Origin: Ancylostoma caninum
Taxonomy: Eukaryota > Nematoda > Chromadorea > Rhabditida > Ancylostomatidae
Reading direction: 5' to 3'
Assembly: GCA_037903475.1 (NCBI GenBank)
Contig: JBAJFG010000004.1
Location: forward strand, 1,921,001 to 1,985,000
DNA length: 64,000 nucleotides
A program made the translations under genes and the position numbers. Below are positions 50,601-64,000 of this stretch, piece after piece. The notes under the pieces were generated by a model. That model had not been told where the DNA came from, made no database searches, and worked only from the letters and a program-made list of their open reading frames with translations. Positions within the stretch are counted from its first letter, which is position 1. Each line of letters opens with the position of its first letter.

Positions 50601-52870
50601 CTAATTAGAGTCGTTTGCACTAAGAATCATACCCATGTTAAATTCATTCTTGAAAGCAGAATGTCGCAAGATTCCTTCTAAGCTGCGGAACTGAACATCT
50701 CGTTTAGCCACATCGGCCATTGGTGTCCAGCTGCGGTCCATTTCCAAGCGATATGATGCCACATATTCTCTCATCTTCTCTTCCTTTGCCCATTCCTCGG
50801 GCGCCAGCAACGAAAAGTAACTGAAAAATTGGAGCTTAGCTTTCTGCTTCACTAACTATGGAGTATATCAACCTATGTCGCCTCAGTTTTATCCATAACG
50901 ATTTTCGCCGCCTATCGACTGTGGGTTATCCTTACTGCAGTCACGTTAGTGGATACCAGTCCACAATCGATGTATAGCAGCAACGATGCCCCAACAGAAA
51001 ATGATGCACGGTGCTAAAGTTCGCGCTAAGTACTTCTACTGATTCTATAGGTGGAAGTACAGGTATGAAAGCGCGTGCACATTGTGGTTGACTTGTAATG
51101 GTTCAACTCAGCCAAGCCACCACTCAGTCAGACTCCCAGGAACGATTTGTTATTAAACAATTGTACTACCGTAGTGCATAGATACATTAGTGCCACTGAT
51201 GTTTAACCAATCTCGAACAGACAAGTTAAATGTTTAAAAACCAGCTGCTACACGCACGCGCGGTTAAATCCATGCTTCCACCGACGTAAATTATAGACTG
51301 TACGGAGAGCTCCAAACGTCCAGGTGAATACGGACCAGTGCCGCTGTGAGGCATTCTTGGTAGGAGAGTACAGGGATTGTCATCAAAGCATTATCGGTCG
51401 AGGAGTGCGGCCGAGAGTTAGAGTGGCACGTCTCGCCGCAGCACTGGTCCGTATTCACCTGGCCGTTGCGAGTTACCTGTACCCCTTCTTGTGGTATGTG
51501 AGAACCTTTTTCACTGGCCCTTGCTATTAACTTCGATTTTTTAAAATAAGCTACTGGAAATCACGCCCACGTGTTGCAACACTACCCATAAAGCACCAAA
51601 AGTGAACGAAAGACCTGTGAGAGAATGAATGACCGAGCCACAGAATCGTTGCGGAGACGACCAACTTTGAATGCTCAGTGGAATAAAATATGGAATAGTA
51701 TTCAAATACTTAACCCAATGACGACCGCGCGCATTTCTGCGTGTCTGGCACGTGGGACCAAAGCCCCTTTCAAGAGTGTGGTACCCGCCGAGTTCCACAG
51801 TGTTATGATAAGATAATTAGGAGCAAAAGCGATCTTTTCGCGAAAACAATTTGAAATCTAGTTTTAGAAGGTCACAGCGGACCAGAAATGGAGAGAATCT
51901 AAACGCTTCTGGATTCCATCAAGCCAAAAGAACTTTGTAAAAGGTGTTCTGAGTGGTATAAGGAAGTGTTCAGAGGGTATACACGTTCGTATGGCTCTAA
52001 CCTGACGAGTAAAGTAGTGCAGGATGTAGCGAACGTGTTTCTATGTAAGAAGTGTGGCTTTTACCCAAATTGTTCCCATCCAATACGGGAATCATAGAAT
52101 CGTTGCGGAGACGACCAACTTGTAAAGCAATCTCACTCGATTTCAAAATCCCATCCTTTTCATGGCATTTGTAGCAAGAAAGGAGAACTCCATCTTTGAC
52201 CGCAGTTGTTTGAGACCTTTTCAGGAATTATTGTACCCATCTCATATGGAAATGCTGCAAAATACTTCGGAAGTAAGGTCCAGTTCTTGATAAGAAGAGC
52301 GCGGCTCACCGGTGAGCCACGCGGTAGTCAATGTGTCAAACTAGTGGCGAATTCTGTAACTCAAGAATTCATGGACAGGAGTTTCCAAAGTACACTATTT
52401 TTGCTAATAATTATATAAGAACCGATCACCTTGAACCATCTTTTTTCCGATACAGGTGATAAATACGGCCCGGTTGCTTCTGCATATTGCAGGCGACACT
52501 GTGCAGCTCCTCATCTCGTTTCGCTTCTTCTAGCACTTTGATAGCAGCCTAACAAATGAAAACTAACGATGTATCAACTGACAGACGAAGGGGATTTGCA
52601 CCTGCTCACCTTCTGCAGATGCTCCATCTGTTCAGCTATACCTCTCAAACGATCACACGCCCTCTCTTTGACGAGCTCACTAAACACCTATTGGAAAATC
52701 CTTGGCAAAAAAAAAAAACGGAAGTAGTCGAACCGAGCGGAAGTCAACTGCTGCGCGAGGGCCACCAGATCATCCGGAGCCGGTCGATCCGTCTGACGAG
52801 TAGAGCCCACCAATCGAGAACCATCTTCCCTTGGGTTAACTAGTTTTAATCCCGCTGAAAAAAAGAACAT
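50601..52870 (-). CDS. C1orf50/DUF2452 family protein
   Basis: Four exons, 176 aa (human C1orf50 is 199): 52749-52870, 52610-52679, 52430-52548 and 50601-50820. Family signatures are present in order: [71 protein letters not shown] and [16 protein letters not shown]. The biochemical role of the family is not known to me. The start is uncertain: the chosen ATG at 52870 overlaps a perfect TTTTTTTCAG acceptor, and the same frame stays open to an ATG at 53002. The second exon is shorter than the human equivalent, so the first junction (donor GTTGAC) may be slightly wrong. Intron 3 is 1.6 kb and holds palindromic and direct repeats. Confidence 0.88.
51320..51462. repeat. Perfect 22-bp inverted repeat in intron
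   Basis: A 22-bp arm (51320-51341, core CAGGTGAATACGGACCAGTG) has its exact reverse complement at 51441-51462, with a 99-bp partly complementary loop. It lies in intron 3 of the C1orf50 homologue and may be a hairpin RNA source or a MITE remnant. Confidence 0.65.
51642..52121. repeat. 26-bp direct repeats 454 bp apart
   Basis: The same 26-bp sequence, beginning AGAATCGTTGCGGAGACGAC, occurs at 51642-51667 and 52096-52121. The exact match in otherwise diverged intronic DNA suggests a recent duplication or the two edges of an insertion. Confidence 0.55.
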
Positions 52871-53727
52871 AATAGAGGAAAATTGCCCGGATGAATACCA
52901 GATCCTTCGCCTTCTCAGATTCGCAACTGCTTTCTTTTTAGATTCACAGCTCAAAGATAAAAGGTAGTGAAATTCAACCATGCAGCGTTCAAAGAACATC
53001 AAGGTGATGCTTAATTCTAATCATAACTCGTTATTTACAGATATTTATGGTTATGAATACACATTTTCTCCAGTTTCCGTTTCGTGAAGCAACCTATTAC
53101 AAAGGCTGAGGTGCTTCAAATCTACAACTAGCAAGGTAAAAGACTTGTAAGCCACAACTACCGTCTTCCTCCCCGGCTCTGTTTTGGACCATGCTAGTGA
53201 ATGACATCTGCAGATGACTCGTGACCAGTGCATGTAACAACCACAATATGCGAAACTCCCTAAGAATTCTGCCAGGCATCGTGCTTTCCGCAAACCCACC
53301 ACGATCGTGCAAAAATTCCAATGCGGTTCAAAATGAGTACGAGTAAGATAGCTGACTATCCAATAAATTCTGCAAGATAACTTGCTTCCAGATTTTGAGA
53401 TTGAAGGACAGCTCTTTTCAAGGTCTCAGTTAAATCGCTCTACTCGCAATGATAACCCTCCTCTGCTAATGCACAACATCCCCATGTGATATTATATAAC
53501 AATACCTTCGCTGCAAACTATAAATGACTTAATCAAGTCTGAAAGAAAATACAGTACCATCACTAAAATCCGTTGAGATGTGGGTAACGGAATTGACTCC
53601 ACCTAACATACCATAAAGATTCCTAGGTATAGCAGTTAACAGTTACTCCCACATTGTGAACGTTCACCATCAAATATAATATCGCCGAGTGATCGATTTA
53701 TTTACAAAACAAATAGCACAAAGTACT

Positions 53728-53733
53728 TTTATT
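53728..53733 (-). terminator. Candidate polyadenylation signal of the alpha-tubulin gene
   Basis: AATAAA on the minus strand lies 36 nt after the stop codon that ends at 53769. This is a close spacing but plausible for a short nematode 3' UTR. Confidence 0.45.
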
Positions 53734-53768
53734 ATAACAATAGAGGGATTGTTCTGCGTGCTGGCATA

Positions 53769-58793
<5,025 letters not shown>

Positions 58794-58823
58794 CTTGTGG
58801 TCGTCACGAAAAGGAAATGAAAC

Positions 58824-58836
58824 CTGAAACGAGATA
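58824..58836 (-). promoter_or_regulatory. Putative trans-splice acceptor of the alpha-tubulin gene
   Basis: On the minus strand TTTTATCTCGTTTCAG ends about 30 nt before the ATG at 58793, with no coding exon upstream. It fits spliced-leader addition. Confidence 0.55.
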
Positions 58837-59350
58837 AAATGAGTGATAGATCGGCGAGATCGATAGCAAGCTGAGTCATGCACGCGTATCGTACTATGGG
58901 AATCGTTGTAGCAGAGATGATTCACTGCTACAGCCGGATGACATGACAACGAGCGCTCACTGACAAAGAGGGATCGTATTGGATTTCATAGCTGGCGATA
59001 AGAGCAGAGGACGGAGCAGCACGGTGGCGAAAGGGAGGGATGCGACCGGTCGGCGCAGTTGTTTGGATGAGCCGTTTCGCGCCACCGGCGTGCCAGGCTG
59101 CCGAGCACCCGCAATGCACGCGGCGGCCGCGTCGGCGGGGCTGCTACGCAGCGGCCGCTGGGCGCGAAACTCGAATTCGCTTCGGAGGGGCGTGCGCTCG
59201 CTGACTCACTCGATCCGACTCCCTTTGCGGGACGGCCGCGCATTGCGAAATTCGGACGGCCGCACGTGCTGCACGTGTGCAATGGTCACTGGGTCCATAA
59301 GGGGGCGTTTGGAAGGTGCGTCCACGACCGCTGCACTGATACTGATAAAA
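58837..59350. other. GC-rich tubulin upstream region
   Basis: This holds the likely alpha-tubulin promoter region. It has GCGGCCGC-type palindromes near 59125-59160 and 59240-59270. ORFs on both strands are a consequence of the base composition, and I support none as a gene. Confidence 0.4.
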
Positions 59351-59792
59351 GTTAGAGTTATTCGTGCTTGCGGCGCGTAAAAGTTTACGCGCCCATACAC
59401 AGTGCAAAAGAGGGAGGTAGAAAAGAAATCCTGGCAGGTCAGCACTGTTCCCAGTTTTGTCGTTGCGACTGCCGCGCGAACAAACCGCGGTGAAAAGGGA
59501 GTTGGTGGGAGCCACTCCTGTGAAGCCTAAGCCTAAGCCTTAGGCTTAGGCTTAAACCCATGCTTAAGCACAGGATTAGGTTTAGGCTTAGGCTTAGGGT
59601 TAGGCTTAGGCTCAGGCTAGTGCTTTTACTTAGGCTTACAAGTGAAGCCTATGACCTTTCATAGGGTGCCCCCCCCCCAACTCCCTTTTCACCCAAACCG
59701 CGTTTCCACTTTCGCCGCTTTGGGTTGGCGCGAAAACTTTGTGAAGTTTGGAGAGGCGCGTAAACTTTGACGCGCCGCAAGCATGAATAACT
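59351..59792. mobile_element. Foldback element with telomere-repeat centre
   Basis: The left arm 59351-59393 (ATTCGTGCTTGCGGCGCGTA then AAGTTTACGCGCC) pairs with 59756-59792. A second pair of arms, GTGAAAAGGGAGTTGG near 59490 and CCAACTCCCTTTTCAC near 59677-59693, pairs inside it. The centre is interstitial telomere sequence. No coding capacity. Confidence 0.7.
59523..59640. repeat. Interstitial telomeric TTAGGC repeats, head-to-head
   Basis: GCCTAAGCCTAAGCC is followed directly by TTAGGCTTAGGC, and then by a longer, slightly degenerate TTAGGC array (variants TTAGGT and TTAGGG). TTAGGC is the canonical nematode telomere unit. The two orientations meet near 59539. Confidence 0.85.
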
Positions 59793-60069
59793 TTATAAGC
59801 GTGCGTTAGGAACGCAGTCCCGAACAGCCTAACATGTCGAGTATGTAGGACCGCTAGCAGCATCATTCGCTGCTCAAGCGTTCTTCTTTGTACCAGCAAT
59901 TGCTGAGAAGTGGCAGCAGTCGAAGGGAAGATTGCAGCAGCTGGGAGGAGATGCTGTTAGGGTTCCTACTCGACATATCACGATGTTCGGGTTGCGCTTC
60001 GGCACTATTCAACATCACTACCCCAAAATCTTCAAAAGAAAGTTCGACTGAGAATTCGTATAGGGGGAT

Positions 60070-60960
60070 TGTTTGAGCTGCTGAACACGGATGTCGCATC
60101 CATTTTTTACCGTAACCACGTTTTTGTAGGGTTACGGTGGGTCTACTGTAGGTGCTGTATGCCGCACTCTTCTGAAATTTTGCATAATCGGGTTATTTAA
60201 AGGCAGTGTCTCACCTCATGTTGGGTATCGAAATATTCACAGATTCAGGTGCAGCTCGAGGCGCTGATTCCAATGATGTGCTTTATGTCAGAAAACATCC
60301 TCAAAAACCCCCTCTTTTAAGGCGAAATTGTGGAGCTGAGAAGCTGAGATTGCACATTAAAATGAACTTCTCAGCAGCAGTTATTGTCAAACAAACATTT
60401 CCGTGTTGAAAAACCACGCCGCACCCTTAGCCAGCTCTTGCCGCGGAATGAACCCTCTCGTCCACTGGCCGAGAATTTCGAAATTCTCGGCCAAGGAAAA
60501 TAACTTATGGGGTTTCCAACGTTTCCACGAAACTTAAAGTATCTTTGTGCCCAGTGGCTCGCATATATTCGACTGAGATGGGAATCTCGAATGCGGCCCA
60601 TGAGCTGAGACACTACCTTTAAGGTGCTGAACACGAATATCGCATCCGTTATGTGCCGTATCCCCATTTTTGTAGAGTCACGGTATGTGCACGGTAGGAA
60701 ATTGAGATATATTGCCGATTTCGGGTATGAGACGGAGGTAGCATGCAAAACAATATTGATAACCGTGATCGGCGTCTAAAACAACTCCTCTACAAAAAAT
60801 TTGAGAGGATATTGTGAGATACCGTTTCCAGTAAACCTACCGTGACCCTACAAAATCCGGGATGTGGTACAAAATGGATACGATATCCGCGCTCAGAACC
60901 TCAAATAACCCCCTATGCGAAGTTTCAGCCGAAAAATTTTCTTGAAGATTTGGGCCAGTA
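60070..60960. repeat. Copies of the dispersed GGTGCTGAACACGAATATCG family
   Basis: CTGAACACGGATGTCGCATC (about 60078), GGTGCTGAACACGAATATCG (about 60622) and the reverse-complement AATGGATACGATATCCGCGC (about 60872) belong to the same inverted-repeat family as 17985-18880. The TTAA element at 60201-60618 interrupts this region. Confidence 0.6.
60201..60618. mobile_element. TTAA-flanked MITE with AGGCAGTGTCTCA ends
   Basis: The 418-bp element starts AGGCAGTGTCTCACCTCATG and ends TGAGCTGAGACACTACCT, imperfect inverted ends. TTAA flanks both sides (60197-60200 and 60619-60622). The end type resembles the AGGCAGCACCCACG family. No transposase. Confidence 0.7.
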
Positions 60961-62809
60961 AAGTTGAGTAGTGCCTGCGTTTCTAGAGCACATTTATCTG
61001 GGTTATTGAGGTGGTGAGGTTGCTCCTTCTTCGTGCAGTTATACACGATTTTTCAGCGCTCTCGATTGGCTCGGGATTTACATGGCAGTGTGAGGGTAAC
61101 TACAGGGACCTCCGTTTCCTTCTGCCAGCGACAGACAACCCGAGTGCCATGCCGCGCCCCAGTACCCCCCCCCCCCTTGCACACGGCCTTTTGGAGTCCC
61201 CTGTAGTTACCCAAGGCATCTGGCACAAGTGGAAGCTCCGCACTCACAGAACGCGTTAATCACGATAACTACTCCCGCAGCTTTGACCACCGCAGCACCC
61301 ACGCGGCGCTGGCGAGTCAGCACACATTTAGTGCCAAATCGCTGGAAGTCCGCCATCAGGCCAGCTCCAAACTGATCATTACTCCTTCGCACAGGGTGGT
61401 CTACATAGCGTGTAGATATGTGCATAGGTCTTGCGACATGGGCGTGGCTACCCTTGCATAGGGTGCGCTATGCAGCTCACAGCTGTCATAAAAAAGCAAA
61501 ACCTGTAGTAGGACGATGGCTGGAAGTTGTTGGAAACGCTGATCACGAATATTATGCCCATTCTGTATCATAGCGCCATATAGTAGGATCACCGCAGGTG
61601 ACGGTGAGATACTATGCCAGACACTTCCAAAAACTTTGCAGGAGAATAACGATGCGACCGCACGCTTCTTGTATGAACTGCCCTATTATCGTAATCCGCA
61701 CATGAGATAACTCTCGTGCAAATTTGCAGAAAATTCTATGCGATACTTTTTTAACCGTATGCCTGCCGTGGCTCTACAAAAATGACGTGACTTCACTAGA
61801 TGATTATGACATTATTGATCAGGATGTCAAATACCCTTTCTGGAGAAAGTTTCAGCGAAAATTGTGATGTTGGGACTTTGAAGCAAAAGGTGGTGAATAG
61901 TGCCAGTTTCAAATATGAGCAGCAGATGGATTGAAGGACATCTAAAATTTAGGTTTAGTTACCCAAGCTCGAGAATTTTTAACAATTGGATTGTTGCGTC
62001 AGTGTGGCCAAGTGACACAGCAGATATTCCCTAAATTCGTTACGCGATTCGCGGTCGTACCACGCTACAATTTTCCGCTCATAAACACCATAAAAGAAAG
62101 GCGCTAGAGAAAATTCCATAATTTTGATCAGTGGTTTTCTAGATCCCTTTAAAAAGTGAGACTTGCAGAATGTTCAGCAGTCCATACACGTATTATTTCC
62201 CGCCATGGAATGCTCTTTGAGGTGATATCGAATACTTTAGGATAGGTTAACTGACATATTATTGGGACGATAAAATACAGCGCCCATTCATAGTTTTACA
62301 TTGAGAAACTTGGGAGGGTGGCAGCACCATTTGCAAGGAATTTTGTAGTGAGATAAATCTTTACAGCAAGCTGGCGTCATAAATTTCATCGAAGAATACG
62401 AGTTTGGCGCAAAGTGGATGTGCGCAAAAGTGCTTTATAAAATAATAGGGTAGCGCCGCACCGCGCCCTTATTCTCGCTATACGTTAAATTCATGGATTG
62501 TGAGCGCCAGTAGGAGATGACTGGCGATTCGTAGTCCTTATTTGACATCACATATCAGCAGCGAATCTCCACGCACTCCCGCTGCTAAGAACAACACACT
62601 GATGGCATGAGAAAAGAATTAGTGCACTGTCTGAACTTGTCTGCCGACTATACACCAGTACTGCGCCATGATTCATAAACGCATAACCGCGTGAAACCAG
62701 GTTAACAAATCAACTTTCGGATCCTGCGTCTTCTAGCAATTCATAGTCTATGCGGTGGCCAGTCGCGCCAACCATAATTGGTTTGCTAGGTTATCGTTTC
62801 ATTGGTTAA
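60961..62809. other. Repeat-rich non-coding region
   Basis: No gene could be supported. A short inverted match (GGGTAACTACAGGG near 61094 and CCCTGTAGTTACCC near 61198) flanks a poly-C run, and fragments resembling the dispersed family occur around 61540-61860. Confidence 0.4.
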
Positions 62810-63227
62810 AGGCAGCACTCACGGAAATTTCTATGTTGGAAGAGTCGAGGTATATCGGGGTTTTTGGATGCGGAGAATTGACAATGATAAAACTGCATGA
62901 AACACGCGGAAAACACAAGAAATTATGGCGATATATTCTGTGCGTGCCAAGCGCGGGCGAGTGTTCCGTGATAGGTCCCGCCACGAAACCCTGCAAATGG
63001 TACGAATTCCACACACCACACGCGCTAGTTTACACGCGCTCACCCGGCCGATGGCGTTAGCTGGCGCGATGAAGCCATTTTTGTCCATCTCGGCAGATGT
63101 GTCCACGGCTGTATCTTCGCAGATAGGCGGTCATTCGCTGTGTTCAACTCACTATTGTGATTGTCCAGCGGTCGGCTACACGGTAAGCGACTCCGTTCAT
63201 AAGTGAGAATTTCCGTGAATGCTGCCT
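62810..63227. mobile_element. TTAA-flanked MITE, copy 3
   Basis: The 418-bp element starts AGGCAGCACTCACGGAAATT and ends AATTTCCGTGAATGCTGCCT. TTAA is present at both borders (62806-62809 and 63228-63231). It is shorter than the copies at 27262 and 38623 but shares their ends. Confidence 0.8.
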
Positions 63228-64000
63228 TTAAGTAATGTGGTAAGGGTCCTCTCAGGTTTCTGTGACTAGGCCAATTTGCATTGAATGCGTACGTGCGTCA
63301 CACGCCACGTTGACCGAGATTCATAAGCATGCGAGAACAACGTTTGTGTGTAAACACCTAGATTAGTCTTGCTTTGAAGCAGCATGGTAGTCACAACTTT
63401 CTGGACAGACTGTAAAGGCTTCCGAATTTCAAACAAGAATGACTAAAAAACAGCTCGAACTACAAGAGATCCTCTCGAGGAGGAAGGGGGGGGGGTGGTT
63501 GCACTCTTTGCACTCCTCGCAAGTGTGCAGCATTCGGAAAAGGTCGTTTCCAAGGTGGTTGGTAAACGAAGGTATCACCTTTCCGTTTGAAACACTACTC
63601 TCCTTGCAAGTATGTTACACATACGAGCGCTGTGGAACCCAGTCAAGTTTGTAGCTCTATTAGTAGATGAAGTACGACTTGCAATGCTATAATCCGACCA
63701 AATATCACGAATTCGGCGCCAAGTTTGGTGGCAGATGGAGTCGTCGGCTCCATAATAGTACACACCCAGCACGCGGTCATCTGGTGGATGAACTCCTACC
63801 GTATTGTTCGATTGCAACATTTGTCAGAAAGTTGGTCTCCGGCTGTAAAGGCGTGGTACTCAAATTTTTGAGATGACGGACTAATTGGGCAAGCTAATGC
63901 ATTCATTTCTGACACTTAGTTTTTCTATGCTTCTCTTTTGTGAAAGTCGACATGATGAGGGCAGATAAAGCTAGGACAAGTGTTTCATCAAACGCAACGC
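63228..64000. other. No feature recognised
   Basis: AT-rich sequence with one poly-G run at about 63487. Open frames are short and lack splice or domain support. Confidence 0.35.

Noticed and set aside
59523..59640. Reading the TTAGGC array as a true chromosome end
   Set aside because: Unique sequence and further elements continue on both sides, so it is interstitial.

Overview
This window is eukaryotic genomic DNA, almost certainly from a nematode and most likely a parasitic clade V (strongylid/hookworm-like) species. The evidence is multi-exon genes with GT-AG introns from about 35 bp to several kb, pyrimidine-AG acceptors just upstream of start codons (typical spliced-leader trans-splice sites), interstitial TTAGGC telomere repeats, and proteins closest to Caenorhabditis families. 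There are no operons of bacterial type, no CRISPR array and no convincing tRNA or rRNA gene. The species is inferred, not proven.

Layout. Plus strand: the 3' part of an ARID2/BAF200 (swsn-7) gene (1-7204), a complete class I histone deacetylase (9216-13873), and a 208-aa unrecognised protein (16670-21383). Minus strand: a large NRF-6-like acyltransferase-3 membrane protein with apparent alternative first exons (23291-36293), the splicing factor SF3B4/sap-49 (43103-46031), actin-related protein ARP6 (46714-49876), a C1orf50/DUF2452 homologue (50601-52870) and an alpha-tubulin (53769-58793). Exon phases were checked by hand: the complete models close without frameshifts at 413, 208, 809 (or 876), 414, 414, 176 and 446 aa.

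The plus and minus blocks converge near 21.4-23.3 kb. From memory, swsn-7, hda-2, sap-49 and arp-6 sit next to each other on one C. elegans cosmid (C08B11), so this looks like a conserved microsynteny block enlarged by transposons. Three of the genes are chromatin factors (SWI/SNF subunit, class I HDAC, SWR1-type ARP6), but nothing here shows that they act together.

Accessory DNA is rich. It includes a 5'-truncated LINE with an intact 622-aa reverse transcriptase ORF, a hAT-like element with an 8-bp target duplication, at least five inverted-repeat elements that share AGGCAG ends and mostly sit between TTAA sites, several foldback elements, a SINE-like insertion nested inside another element, a GC-rich MITE, and a foldback whose centre is made of telomere repeats. 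About 36.3-43.1 kb and 58.8-64 kb contain no host gene I can support.
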